Origin: CAVTWH01 sp963850915
GTDB taxonomy: Bacteria; Actinomycetota; Actinomycetes; Mycobacteriales; Micromonosporaceae
Assembly (NCBI GenBank): GCA_963850915.1
Contig: CAWKND010000006.1
Location: 558,001 to 622,000, forward strand
DNA length: 64,000 bases
Direction: 5' to 3'
Part shown: piece by piece, positions 8,319-16,785 of the stretch
Layout: each line of letters opens with the position of its first letter
Numbering within the stretch: the stretch's first letter is position 1
Notes under the pieces: generated by a model
What the model saw: the letters and a program-made list of their open reading frames with translations, nothing else
Database searches by the model: none
What the model was told of the DNA's origin: nothing
Program-made: the position numbers and the translations under genes

Positions 8319-9193
8319 CCGCCCACGTCGCGCACATCGCTCACGCCGCCGCCATGCCGACAGTCGAGGAGGCCGCCGTGGGCCAGAGTGGTGTTGTCGA
8401 CGCGCCGATCCGGCCGGCCGGGACGGCCGGGACCGTACAGCTGGTCCGGGTGACGAAGGACTTCGAGTCGCGGCGCGGCCCGGTACGCGCGCTCGACGGC
8501 ATCGACCTGTCCATCCCGCGTGGCCAGTTCGTCTGCGTGGTCGGGGCCAGCGGCTCCGGCAAGTCGACGCTGTTGTCGCTGGTGGCCGGCCTGGCGCTAC
8601 CCACCTCTGGCGAGGTGCTGCTGGACGGCGCGCCGGTCACCGGCCCGGGTCCCGACCGTGGCTGCGTCACCCAGGGCGGAGCCGTGTACCCGTGGCGGTC
8701 CGTCGAACGCAACGTCGCGTTCGGGCTGGAGCTGCTGCGGCTGTCCCGAGCCGAGCGGGAGCGCCGGGTCTCCTGGTACCTCAACGAAACCGGGCTCAGC
8801 ACGCTCCGCAAAGCACTGCCCAAGCAGCTCTCCGGCGGCCAGCGTCAACGGGTGGCGATTGCCCGAGCGCTGGTGTGCGAGCCGGAGGTACTGCTGCTCG
8901 ACGAGCCGTTCGGCGCGCTCGATGTACAGACGAAGGAGGACATGCAGGTCTTCATCCGGCAGATCTGGCAGGACACCGGCACGACCGTACTCATGGTCAC
9001 CCACGACGTGGAAGAGGCGGTGTTCCTCGGGCAGCGGGTGGTTGTACTGGCCAGCGACCCGGGCCGGGTGGCCGCCGACATCACCGTCGACCTCCCCGCC
9101 GACCGTGACCTGGCGGTCAAGCGGGACAAGGAATTCCTGGCTCTCCGTGCCCGGGTGGAGGACCTGGTACGCACTTTCCACCACGCCACCTGA
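8315..9193 (+). CDS. ABC transporter ATP-binding protein, probably for guanidine
   Basis: The GTG at 8315 overlaps the permease stop by four bases, so it is preferred over the GTG at 8306. The protein has Walker A GASGSGKST, signature LSGGQRQR, Walker B VLLLDEP and the H-loop MVTHDVEEAV, in the SsuB/TauB group. The first 45 residues are an Ala/Val-rich head not usual in the family, so a start further in (for example at the GTG near 8380) is possible. It powers the importer. It is the last gene of the riboswitch operon; a repeat-rich spacer follows. Confidence 0.87.
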   Translation: MTAHVAHIAHAAAMPTVEEAAVGQSGVVDAPIRPAGTAGTVQLVRVTKDFESRRGPVRALDGIDLSIPRGQFVCVVGASGSGKSTLLSLVAGLALPTSGEVLLDGAPVTGPGPDRGCVTQGGAVYPWRSVERNVAFGLELLRLSRAERERRVSWYLNETGLSTLRKALPKQLSGGQRQRVAIARALVCEPEVLLLDEPFGALDVQTKEDMQVFIRQIWQDTGTTVLMVTHDVEEAVFLGQRVVVLASDPGRVAADITVDLPADRDLAVKRDKEFLALRARVEDLVRTFHHAT

Positions 9194-9326
9194 CAGCCGC
9201 CCGGCGACGACCCGCAGCGACAGAGCCGGTCTGAGCGCGGCGCGAGAAACGCCGAAGCGACAGACGGCTGCGAGGCCGAGCCGGCGCTCGGCAGACCCGT
9301 GCAGTCGACAGCCGCACATGGTCGAG

Positions 9327-9474
9327 TGTCTCCCGGAAGCTGTGTATGTACGGCCAGGAGGCTGTGTCTTCGGGAGGCTATGTGCGGCCACCAGGCTGTG
9401 TCTCCGGGAGGCTGTGTCTCCGGGAGGCTGGGCGCGGCCCCGGGAGGCTGTGTCTCCGGGAGGCTGGGTGCGGC
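9327..9474 (+). repeat. degenerate tandem repeat, 16-20 bp units
   Basis: About eight units of the type GGCTGTGTCTCCGGGA (16 bases), alternating with longer GGCTGGGCGCGGCCCCGGGA forms, stand head to tail downstream of the guanidine operon. All frames are open but none shows convincing coding character. No spacers of CRISPR type are present. The surrounding spacer 9194-9515 holds nothing else I can name. Confidence 0.75.
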
Positions 9475-9515
9475 CAGTGGTCCCGTCTTTCGGAAAGAGC
9501 GGGCGTAGGCGATCG

Positions 9516-9872
9516 GTGGATCGGTGCGGTCCGGTCCTATTGGCGTCGCTGGTAGTTGTCGCGGCGTCCGCCATTGCCGTCGTGACCTTCCGCCCCGAAC
9601 CCGACCAGGCAGTCCTGGTCGTCGCGGCGGCGGCGGTGCGGCGGGTACTGGGTCCGCAGCTTCCCAACCGGCTGCGCGTGCTGCCCAGCCGATTCAGCCG
9701 CGATCAACTCGACGATGTGCGCCAGTACCTGGATCGGCACCGCGACGCCTGGGAGTCGAGATGTGCGGTTGCCCATTCTCCGTCGATGACGGCGCACCGA
9801 ACGCCATGCGAACGAGGGAGGCCGTCACATCAATTCGTAATTGTCCTTCGGGGTTCTGGGCCCGTAACTTGA
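9516..9872 (+). CDS. hypothetical small membrane-associated protein (uncertain)
   Basis: From a GTG at 9516 the frame reads MDRCGPVLLASLVVVAASAI, one membrane segment, followed by a helical, charged stretch FSRDQLDDVRQYLDRHRDAW with good third-position GC. After about residue 85 the codon pattern becomes unlike coding sequence, and the end overlaps a likely promoter for the next gene. There is no good ribosome binding site. It may be a small exported or membrane protein, or the remnant of one. I recognise no family. Confidence 0.33.
   Translation: MDRCGPVLLASLVVVAASAIAVVTFRPEPDQAVLVVAAAAVRRVLGPQLPNRLRVLPSRFSRDQLDDVRQYLDRHRDAWESRCAVAHSPSMTAHRTPCERGRPSHQFVIVLRGSGPVT
9841..9870 (+). promoter_or_regulatory. 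candidate sigma-70 promoter for the deacetylase-like gene
   Basis: TTGTCC at 9841-9846 and TAACTT at 9865-9870 are separated by 18 bases, which would give a leader of about 35 bases to the ATG at 9911. Confidence 0.45.
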
Positions 9873-9910
9873 CTGTGGTCCGAGAGGACACGGCGACGAC
9901 GGGGGCCGCG

Positions 9911-11134
9911 ATGGTGATCAGTAGGAGGGCCGTGTTGGCGGCCGCGATGGGCGCGACGGCGGCTTCACTAGCCGGGTGTACCGCGAAGTCGCCGGCGACC
10001 CACCCGGCCGCAGGTGCGTCGCCGGTCAACTCGCTGATTCCGACTCCGTCGCCTGCGCCGACGGCGAGGTTGATCGGCGATGGCAGTACCCAGGACACTG
10101 GCGCCCAGCCGAACCAGCCCCACCCGCAGCCTCTCGCGGCGGGCGAGGAACCTCCGCAGTTCGTGGTGATGTCCTGGGACGGCGCCGGAGAGACCGCAGC
10201 CCAGCTGTTCAGCCGGTTCCGTGGCCTTGCACACGAGTTGAACGGTGCGATGACGTTCTTCCTCTCCGGCATCTACACGCTGCCCGAACGCAACCGGACG
10301 TTCTATAGGCCGCCGCGCCACCCGGTCGGCGCGTCCGCCATCGGTTACCTGTCCGACCAGTCGGTGCACGCGACCATCGAGCAGGTCGGCATCGCCTGGC
10401 GTGAGGGTCACGAGATCGGTACCCATTTCAACGGGCACTTCTGCGGCCCCGGCGGGGTGTCGGCATGGTCGCCCGACGACTGGGACAGCGAGATCGATCA
10501 AGCTATCGCGATGGTGTCCCAGTGGCGGACGAATACCGGATTCACCGACCTGTCACCGTTGCCGTTCGACTACTCGAAGGAGTTGATCGGCGGGCGTACG
10601 CCGTGCCTCGAAGGCCGGACCAACCTGCTGAAGGCGGCGCGAGTCCAGCAGTGGCGCTACGACAGCTCCGGTACCGGTATCCAGACCTGGCCGTCGAAGT
10701 TCCAGAACGGACTCTGGAACCTGCCCATGCAGCAGATCCCGTTCCCGGGCCACAGCTTTGAGGTCATCGCCATGGACTACAACATGATGTACAACCAATC
10801 GCGTACGCCCAACGGCGACGCCAGCAAGCGCACGACCTGGCAACAGCAGGCCCGCGACGCCTTCATGGCCGGCTTCCGGCGTGCGTACACCACGAACCGC
10901 GCGCCGCTCATCATCGGCAACCACTTCGAGCGGTGGAACGGCGGCATCTACATGGACGCGGTTGCCGACGCCGCCCGCCAGATGTCCCAGTACGAGTCCG
11001 TACGGTTTGTGTCGTTCCGCCAACTGATCGAATGGCTCGACGCGCAGACCCCCGCGGTACTCAACAAACTCCGCACCCTGCCGGTTGGGAAGATGCCGAC
11101 CGGCGGCTGGGCCGAGTTCCTCGGCACCGCCTGA
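9911..11134 (+). CDS. polysaccharide-deacetylase-like secreted lipoprotein
   Basis: The ATG at 9911 starts a twin-arginine-like lipoprotein signal (SRRAVLAAAMGATAASLAGC). A Pro/Ala-rich linker to about residue 75 follows, then a NodB-type (CE4) domain: VVMSWDGAGETAAQLFSRF supplies the catalytic Asp, and EIGTHFNGHFCG supplies the HxxxH metal pair. The second half has aromatic-rich segments and FVSFRQLIEWLDAQTPA near the end. The protein is anchored outside the membrane and probably acts on N-acetylated sugars of the wall or of external glycans; the substrate is not known. The ribosome binding site is weak. It stands alone between two spacers. Confidence 0.75.
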   Translation: MVISRRAVLAAAMGATAASLAGCTAKSPATHPAAGASPVNSLIPTPSPAPTARLIGDGSTQDTGAQPNQPHPQPLAAGEEPPQFVVMSWDGAGETAAQLFSRFRGLAHELNGAMTFFLSGIYTLPERNRTFYRPPRHPVGASAIGYLSDQSVHATIEQVGIAWREGHEIGTHFNGHFCGPGGVSAWSPDDWDSEIDQAIAMVSQWRTNTGFTDLSPLPFDYSKELIGGRTPCLEGRTNLLKAARVQQWRYDSSGTGIQTWPSKFQNGLWNLPMQQIPFPGHSFEVIAMDYNMMYNQSRTPNGDASKRTTWQQQARDAFMAGFRRAYTTNRAPLIIGNHFERWNGGIYMDAVADAARQMSQYESVRFVSFRQLIEWLDAQTPAVLNKLRTLPVGKMPTGGWAEFLGTA

Positions 11135-11478
11135 GTTTGCCCGGTCGAGTGCGTGCAGAGGTGGGTCGCGAGCTCTGCCGTTCGGTAGACCCCAAGCTCG
11201 ACCAGAATGAGTTGAGCATCCCCGGATCAGTCCACTATGGCGCGGCCTGGTCCGGCCACTCTCGGGCTGCGTCTTCCGCTAGGGGGCTAACCACAGTCTG
11301 CTGGTGGTGGCGTCCCCGCGGAGGATGGTGGCTCGTCCTTGCCGGGCGCGAGCAGCGACGATCCGGCCGACGGCACGTATCAAACCAGGTGTGTACTGTC
11401 GACCTGTCGGAATCCACGCGCCCCGCGATGGTGGCCGCAAACGGACCGACGCGCGCCGCAGCTGAAGTGGAGGCGACG
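11135..11478. other. intergenic region without recognised gene
   Basis: This 344-base stretch lies between two plus-strand genes. I see short open frames only. It ends in GGAGG, the ribosome binding site of the next gene. Confidence 0.5.
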
Positions 11479-11694
11479 ATGAACACTGCGACCATTGCGC
11501 TGATCACCGTAGCGGCGATCATGGTCCCTCTCGTCTGGTTCGACAGGCGATGCCTGGCGGATCTGGCTCAAACCAGCGACCGCGACCTGCAGCACTTCAA
11601 CCGCACCACCTGGGCGCTGATCATCGTGGTGTCGTTCCCCATCGGCCCGATGCTCTACCTGATCGCCGGTAAAGGCCCGCGCCGATACAGTTAG
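11479..11694 (+). CDS. small PLDc_N-type membrane protein
   Basis: This 71-residue protein starts at an ATG with GGAGG 6 bases upstream. It has two membrane helices (TIALITVAAIMVPLVWF and WALIIVVSFPIGPMLYLI) joined by a polar loop, the pattern of the phospholipase-D N-terminal (PLDc_N) family of short actinobacterial proteins. These proteins have no known enzyme activity. A conserved feature is the motif FPIGPMLYL near the second helix. No partner gene is adjacent. Confidence 0.72.
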   Translation: MNTATIALITVAAIMVPLVWFDRRCLADLAQTSDRDLQHFNRTTWALIIVVSFPIGPMLYLIAGKGPRRYS

Positions 11695-11856
11695 ACGATG
11701 TCTCATTCGGTGAGGACCGGCACGAAGGCCCGCTGCACGGTCTCGCCGCGGCCGCCGGCCGCAGATGGGACGGCGCTCCGCACTGCGACACAACGGAACT
11801 AGCCGATTTGGCGGATCGGCTGCGCCCCTACCTCGTTCGGTGCGCACACCTCGAGG

Positions 11857-11890
11857 GCGGTCGTGCCCGGTTCGCTGCGGGCACGACCGC
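11857..11890. terminator. hairpin terminator between convergent genes
   Basis: GCGGTCGTGCCCG (11857-11869) pairs perfectly with CGGGCACGACCGC (11878-11890) across an 8-base loop. It can serve the PLDc_N gene and the MurT-GatD gene. In the spacer 11695-12000 a 60-codon open frame (around HGLAAAAGRRWDGAP) has no start and may be a decayed coding fragment. Confidence 0.65.
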
Positions 11891-12000
11891 ACTATGTAGA
11901 CCGCGATGATCTCCACGTGGTTGCCTGGCTGAACAGGTGAACATCAGTTCCGCCGAATGGGCGCCAGGTTCGAAGAGCCCGGTTTGAAGAGTGGGCGTGC

Positions 12001-14226
12001 CTACCGGGCCTGGGCGCGGTCCTCGGCGAGCCGCTGGGCGCGTACCGCGGCGGCGAAGCCGGGTGCCAGGGCCGGCAACGGGGCGTCGACTGCCCAGCCG
12101 AGCAGGGCATCGGCGAGATCCGGGTTGCGTGCCAGTACGGGGCCGTGCAGCCAGGTACCGACCACCCGGCCGGTGACCGCGCCATCGGTACCGTCGCCAT
12201 TGCCCACGCCGATCTCCAGCTGGGCAAGTGCGGTGGCGTCGGGGCCCAGTTCGGCGTGCGCCGTGTGCGACTCGTACCCACTCATCGCCGGCAGCCCGAG
12301 CGCGCCGCCCGGCAGCGTCACCACCGGCCCGGTCACCGCGTCCGCATCGGGCTCGACCGAGCAGCGGACGTCGAGCAACTCGGCCCCCGGATGGCGCTGG
12401 CCGTCGGGGGTGGTGAACCACTCGCCGAGTACCTGCAGCCCGGCACCGACGCCGAACGCCACCGCGCCCCGCCCCACTGCGCGGCGCAGGCCGCCCTCGC
12501 CGCGCAGCCGCTCGGCCAGCTCCACCTGGCCGTACTGGTCCACGCCGCCGAGCAGGTAGATGTCGGCTGCCGGTAGCCGGTCGTCGCCGTGCACGGTCAG
12601 CAGCGTGGTGTCGATGCCCCGGGCCACCGCGCGGTGCCGGAGTACCCGGGCGTTGCCCTCGTCGCCCTGCGCCCCGGTGAACAGCGGGTGCACGGTCACC
12701 ACGATCAGCCCGAGACTGTTCATCCGCGACTTCCGGCATCGCGACCTTCGGCATCGCGACCTTCGGCATCGCGACCCTCGGGATCGCGACCCAGGATCGA
12801 GCAGCCCAGCAGAGAGCGGCCCAGGATCGAGCGGCCCAGGATCGAGCGGCCCAGGATCGAGCCGGCCAGGGTCGCGGCGGCCGGGGAGGCGGCCGCGCAG
12901 TCGGGTACGCAGGGCGGTGAAGGCCGGGTAGTTGGCGGCCACCAGTACCTCGCCGGGCGGCAGTTCGGCGACGACGGCGAGGGCATCGTCGGCCACCCCG
13001 GCGACCTCCACGCCGCACGCCTCCAACCAGGCGGCCAGGTCGTACCGGCGGGTACCGGCGACGGTCACCGGTACCCCGTGCAGCAGTTCGCCCGGCGCGT
13101 CCCAGAGCGGTGCCGTGTCGGCCACGCCGTCCGGCTCCATCGCGAAGATGACCGGCACGTCGGCGTGCCCGGCGACCTCGATGACCTCGCGCCAGGCGGC
13201 CGGATTGTCGGCCAGCAACAGCCGGACGCGGTGCGCCTCGAACGGGTACGCGGCGTAGCGCCCGTCCACTTCGGACACCCGGGAGACGGCGCGCCCGGCG
13301 TCCCGCACGGGGGTACCCACGGTGTGTGCGGCGGCGACCGCGAAGAGCGCGTCGGCCGGCGCGGCCCGACCGGGGATCTCCAGCCGCAGCGGGGTGGTGA
13401 CCTCCGGACCGATGATCATGTGCTCGTCGCTGAGCTGCCAGGCCGGCTCCGGGCGGGCAGCCCCGCAGATGTCGCACCACCAGCGCGGCCCGCTCCACCG
13501 CAGGCGTACCCCGCAGTCCGGACAGAGCAGCGCGTCCTGCGGCCAGAGCAGTCCGCCGGCCACCCCGACCAGCCGGGGCGCATTGGCGGCCGCCCAGGCG
13601 ACCAGCGGGTCGTCCAGGTTGGCGAGCACGGTGCACGGCCAGTCGAGCGTGTCGAACAGGTCCCGCCAGCGGGCCAGTACGGCGGCCAGGCCGCGCCCGG
13701 GACGGTACTCCCGACTGAGGTTGAGCAGCACGATCACCGCGGCCCGAGTGGCCCGGGCGATCTCCGGCAGGGCCAGTTCGTCGACCTCCAGCACGGCCCG
13801 GCCGGCGCCCTTCTCCCGGGCGAGCGCGGCCACCACGCCCTGCTCGCCGCCGGCGGTGGTGCGGGTGAAGGCGACCGGGCCGCGGCTGCGCAGCGCCTCG
13901 GCGATCATACGGGTCGCGGTCGATTTTCCGTTGGTACCGCTGACCAGCGTGATGGTACGACCGGCCGCGAGTCGTCGGGCCAGCCGTGGATCCACCCGGA
14001 GCGCCACCCGGCTGCCGGCCCGTGCTCCCCAGCCGCGACCGAGTACCTGGCAGGCACGCACCGTGGCCTGTCCGGCGGAGACAGCGAGCCGGGCGCGTAC
14101 CGGCAGCGACGGCAGTTCGACCGGCTCCTGCCGTACCCGGTGCTGGGTCGGGATCGCCGCTTGTGCCGGCACTTGCCTCGCTACTGGGCGGGCCGGTGTC
14201 TCCGCGCTCTGCCGGTGCTGGCCCAT
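12001..14226 (-). CDS. fused MurT-like Mur ligase and GatD-like glutamine amidotransferase (nucleophile Cys missing)
   Basis: The 741-residue frame joins two proteins that are normally encoded separately and that amidate lipid II. Residues 90-445 are MurT-like: ATP loop GTNGKST, a zinc ribbon with CPDC and CDIC pairs, and a C-terminal DUF1727-like part. Residues 446-501 are a repeat-encoded linker (DPGPL units, then SRCRR units). Residues 502-741 are GatD-like, ending with VVGTWLHGPVLARNP, which keeps the catalytic His. The nucleophile elbow, which reads AICAALQ in mycobacterial GatD, is GVGAGLQ here: the Cys is replaced by Gly. The DUF1727 motif normally rich in Asp is also altered (MEPDGVADTAPLWD). 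The GatD half could also be started separately at the ATG at 12723, which has GGAAG 6 bases upstream. Glutamine-dependent amidation is unlikely; ammonia use or a new role is possible. Confidence 0.8.
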   Translation of the reverse strand: MGQHRQSAETPARPVARQVPAQAAIPTQHRVRQEPVELPSLPVRARLAVSAGQATVRACQVLGRGWGARAGSRVALRVDPRLARRLAAGRTITLVSGTNGKSTATRMIAEALRSRGPVAFTRTTAGGEQGVVAALAREKGAGRAVLEVDELALPEIARATRAAVIVLLNLSREYRPGRGLAAVLARWRDLFDTLDWPCTVLANLDDPLVAWAAANAPRLVGVAGGLLWPQDALLCPDCGVRLRWSGPRWWCDICGAARPEPAWQLSDEHMIIGPEVTTPLRLEIPGRAAPADALFAVAAAHTVGTPVRDAGRAVSRVSEVDGRYAAYPFEAHRVRLLLADNPAAWREVIEVAGHADVPVIFAMEPDGVADTAPLWDAPGELLHGVPVTVAGTRRYDLAAWLEACGVEVAGVADDALAVVAELPPGEVLVAANYPAFTALRTRLRGRLPGRRDPGRLDPGPLDPGPLDPGPLSAGLLDPGSRSRGSRCRRSRCRRSRCRKSRMNSLGLIVVTVHPLFTGAQGDEGNARVLRHRAVARGIDTTLLTVHGDDRLPAADIYLLGGVDQYGQVELAERLRGEGGLRRAVGRGAVAFGVGAGLQVLGEWFTTPDGQRHPGAELLDVRCSVEPDADAVTGPVVTLPGGALGLPAMSGYESHTAHAELGPDATALAQLEIGVGNGDGTDGAVTGRVVGTWLHGPVLARNPDLADALLGWAVDAPLPALAPGFAAAVRAQRLAEDRAQAR
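12721..12870 (-). repeat. two adjoining 15-bp minisatellites encoding the MurT-GatD linker
   Basis: Ten 15-base units are arranged in two families: GCATCGCGACCTTCG-like from 12721 to 12795 and ATCGAGCGGCCCAGG-like from 12796 to 12870 (plus-strand reading). The length of each unit keeps the reading frame. The candidate internal start codon for the GatD half lies in the first unit. Confidence 0.9.
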
Positions 14227-14348
14227 GGACGCCTCCTCGCCGGTCGAGCGGCTGTTGCCTGATCAACGAGCCAGTGCGGGCGGTGTGACGAGGCAACCGG
14301 GACCACCTGGATGGGCGACAAACGCGGGTACCCGTCCCATCACCCACT

Positions 14349-15668
14349 GTGGTCACCCATGCTCGTACAGTGCTGGCCGCCACCGCTCGCCGTGCCGGAC
14401 GGGTACCGGGCCTCGACGGGCTGCGCGTGCTCGCCGTCGCCGCCGTACTCGCCTACCACGCGTACCCCGGTTGGCTGCCCGGTGGATTCCTTGGCGTGGA
14501 CGTGTTCTTCGTCGTCAGCGGATACCTGGTCACCCGGCAACTGCTCGGCGAGCACGCGGTCCACGGCACCATCCGGCTGCGCGCCTTCTACCTGCGACGG
14601 GCGCGCCGGTTGCTGCCCGCCCTCGGCGTGCTGCTCGTCGCCGTCGCGCTCGGTGGACTGCTGGTGTGGCGGGCGCAGGCGGGGGTGCTGCGTACCGACC
14701 TGGCGGCCAGCTTGGGGTACGCCACCAACTGGTGGTTCATCGCCCGGCCGCCCGGGCCGGCATCGCCGGTACAGCACCTGTGGCCACTCGCCGTCGAGGA
14801 GCAGTTCTACCTGCTCTGGCCGGCACTGTTGATGCTCCTGCTCCGGTACCCCAGGAAAACCAGCGGGGTGGCCACAGTGGGGCTGGTGGCCGGGGTGCTG
14901 GCCGTCGCGTCCACCGGGCTGATGGCGGTGCTGGCGATCGCCGGGGAGGTGCCGTACCGGACGGACCCGGCGCGCCTCGTTTTCGGTACCGACACGCACG
15001 CCATGGGGCTGCTGCTCGGCGCCGCGCTCGCCGCCCTGTCGGTGCGCCACGGCCGGCTGCTGGCGCGGGTACCCCCGTGGTTGGCCGACGTCACCGCCGG
15101 GCTGGCTCTGCTCGCCCTGCTGTACTGCCTGGCCAACGTCGACGGGTACCAGACCGGCCTGTACCGCTGCGGGTATCTCGGGGTGAGCGCGCTGGCCGGC
15201 CTGCTCGTGCTGGCGTGCGGCCATCCGGGCGCGCTGGCCGGCCCGGTGTTCGAGCTGCGCCCGGTGCGCTGGCTCGGCCGGCGCAGCTACGAGATCTACC
15301 TCTGGCACTGGCCGGTCTTCCTGCTGATCGGCGGGGTGCAGTTCGTTGACTACCAAAGCGGCTGGGATCAAGGCGGATGGGAGCAGGGTGGTGGCGCGGT
15401 GGCGCTCGCCCGGCTGCCGCTGCGCCTGCTCATCACGCTGGTACTGGCCGGCCTGACGCACCGCTATGTAACCCTGCCGGTTCGGCGGGGCTGGCCCGGG
15501 AAGGTCGCCCGGCGCGGTCAGGCGCGCACCTCCGCCGTCGAGGCCGCGGAGGCTGCCGCCCTGCATCGGCCCGCTGCTGACCGGCCCGCTGCTGACCGGC
15601 CCACTGCTGACCGGCCCACTGCGGCCGCGTCCCGCAGCGGGCTCCGTTCCGATGCGGGCGGCGGCTGA
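14349..15668 (+). CDS. membrane acyltransferase (acyltransferase 3 / OafA family)
   Basis: This 439-residue protein starts at a GTG and is divergent from the MurT-GatD gene, with 122 bases between them. It has the family's opening GLDGLRVLAVAAVLAYHAYP with the catalytic His, then GGFLGVDVFFVVSGYLVT and RAFYLRRARRLLPAL, about ten membrane helices, and RRSYEIYLWHWPVFLLI near the end. Such proteins move acyl groups from the cytosol to sugars of the wall or of exported glycans. The last 50 residues are cytosolic and contain RPAAD repeats. No extracellular SGNH domain is fused. Its target is unknown; the neighbouring wall-related gene suggests envelope modification. Confidence 0.83.
   Translation: MVTHARTVLAATARRAGRVPGLDGLRVLAVAAVLAYHAYPGWLPGGFLGVDVFFVVSGYLVTRQLLGEHAVHGTIRLRAFYLRRARRLLPALGVLLVAVALGGLLVWRAQAGVLRTDLAASLGYATNWWFIARPPGPASPVQHLWPLAVEEQFYLLWPALLMLLLRYPRKTSGVATVGLVAGVLAVASTGLMAVLAIAGEVPYRTDPARLVFGTDTHAMGLLLGAALAALSVRHGRLLARVPPWLADVTAGLALLALLYCLANVDGYQTGLYRCGYLGVSALAGLLVLACGHPGALAGPVFELRPVRWLGRRSYEIYLWHWPVFLLIGGVQFVDYQSGWDQGGWEQGGGAVALARLPLRLLITLVLAGLTHRYVTLPVRRGWPGKVARRGQARTSAVEAAEAAALHRPAADRPAADRPTADRPTAAASRSGLRSDAGGG
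15567..15626 (+). repeat. 15-bp tandem repeat in acyltransferase tail
   Basis: Four units of CGGCCCGCTGCTGAC, with two substitutions in the later copies, encode RPAADRPAADRPTADRPTA. The repeats are in frame and at the extreme C terminus. Confidence 0.85.
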
Positions 15669-15677
15669 TCGGCCGGG

Positions 15678-16724
15678 CTACTCCGCCGCAGCAGCGCCGG
15701 CCGAATGGGCGGTCGCCAGGCCGGCTTGGAGCAGATCGACGAATTGCGCCACGATGTCGGCCCGGGCCTGGGCCATCTCGGTACCGGTCAGCTCGTCGCC
15801 AGGCGGCAGCGGCAGCGCCGGCGTGTGTACGTGACCGCCCAGCCGCTCGCCGCCCCGCTCGGCGAGCAGCCGGGTACTGCGGTAGGCGATCTCGTTCGAC
15901 AGGTACCCGCCGCCGCCCCCGGCGACCGCCAGCGCGTCCGGCTCCGGCTCGCCGCCCTCGTGCGGCAGCCCGCCGGGTACCAGCTGGGTGATGCTGTTGT
16001 TGACATGCACCGGGTACGCCCCGCCGGTGTCCTTGGCCATCGCCGTGAACGGCAGGGTGGCCCGGACGAACTCGGGCCCGACCGGCAGACCTGGGGGTAC
16101 CACCGGCTGTGTCGGGGTACCGCCACCGAACTGCCCGGCGTTGTCCGGCCGGTCGGCACTGCGCCGCCGCCCGTTCCACAGCTCCAGGTCGAACTGGTCC
16201 GGCCGGCCCTCGCTGACCGTCACGACCCAGCCGGCGCTCCCGGCGTACCCGGTGAGTACCCGCTCGACCAGCGCCGCGTCGAAGTCCCGGTACCGCACCG
16301 GAAAGATCATCGTGCGTACCCGTCGGCCGGCCACCACCCGGTCGGCGAGCGCGAGGGCGATGGCGCCCGACGGGTTGCCCCGCCGTACGTCCTCGTCCAG
16401 CCGGTACGGGTCGAAGCCGGTGACCACCAGGTCGCCCGGGGGCGGCAGCTCCGACATGCCCCGGGAGGCCAGTTCGAAGCCGGTCGGATCGATGCCCTTG
16501 GCGCGCAGGGCCGCGCTGATCCGCAGCCGCGCCCAGTACAGTGGCCGGTCGTCGCCGCCGTCGGCCACCGCCGCCCGCCACAGCGCCGCGCCCAGCTCGA
16601 CCGGGTCGCCAGCAGCCGCCGGATCTACGCCGACGGCCCGGTCGACAAGTGGTCGCAGCACGCTGCCGTCCAGGATGGCCACCGGTACCGGCTCCTGGGC
16701 ACGCTGCTCCTCGACCGTACTCAC
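15678..16724 (-). CDS. pyroglutamyl-peptidase-like (C15 fold) protein with Ser at the Cys position
   Basis: The GTG start has GAGGAGG 6 bases upstream. The middle of the 348-residue protein resembles pyroglutamyl peptidase I: VVTGFDPYRLDEDVRRGNPSG corresponds to the TGFxPFxxxxxNPS motif, and a later segment GGYLSNEIAYRST corresponds to the nucleophile helix, normally xYVCNxxFY. Serine stands where the catalytic Cys should be. GGHVHTPALP supplies a His as in the catalytic FxHxP. The first 80 residues are an added domain. No signal peptide is apparent. It may be a peptidase-like protein without that activity, or may use Ser. It converges on the acyltransferase gene with only 9 bases between the ends. 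Confidence 0.65.
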   Translation of the reverse strand: MSTVEEQRAQEPVPVAILDGSVLRPLVDRAVGVDPAAAGDPVELGAALWRAAVADGGDDRPLYWARLRISAALRAKGIDPTGFELASRGMSELPPPGDLVVTGFDPYRLDEDVRRGNPSGAIALALADRVVAGRRVRTMIFPVRYRDFDAALVERVLTGYAGSAGWVVTVSEGRPDQFDLELWNGRRRSADRPDNAGQFGGGTPTQPVVPPGLPVGPEFVRATLPFTAMAKDTGGAYPVHVNNSITQLVPGGLPHEGGEPEPDALAVAGGGGGYLSNEIAYRSTRLLAERGGERLGGHVHTPALPLPPGDELTGTEMAQARADIVAQFVDLLQAGLATAHSAGAAAAE

Positions 16725-16785
16725 GCCGACCTCCTCCGCGGTCCACGGTGCCGTCGCTGTGGCGGGACCTGCCGACCTGAGGGGA

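Noticed and set aside
9327..9474. Possible CRISPR array
   Set aside because: Units are contiguous and there are no unique spacers of constant length; no cas genes are seen.
11828..14383. An 851-codon minus-strand frame over the MurT-GatD locus
   Set aside because: It is another frame of the same DNA with Arg/Gly/Ala-rich content and no motifs; the frame with GTNGKST and WLHGP is the real one.
13322..15349. A 675-codon plus-strand frame across MurT and the acyltransferase
   Set aside because: It is antisense to MurT and out of frame with the acyltransferase, and lacks motifs.
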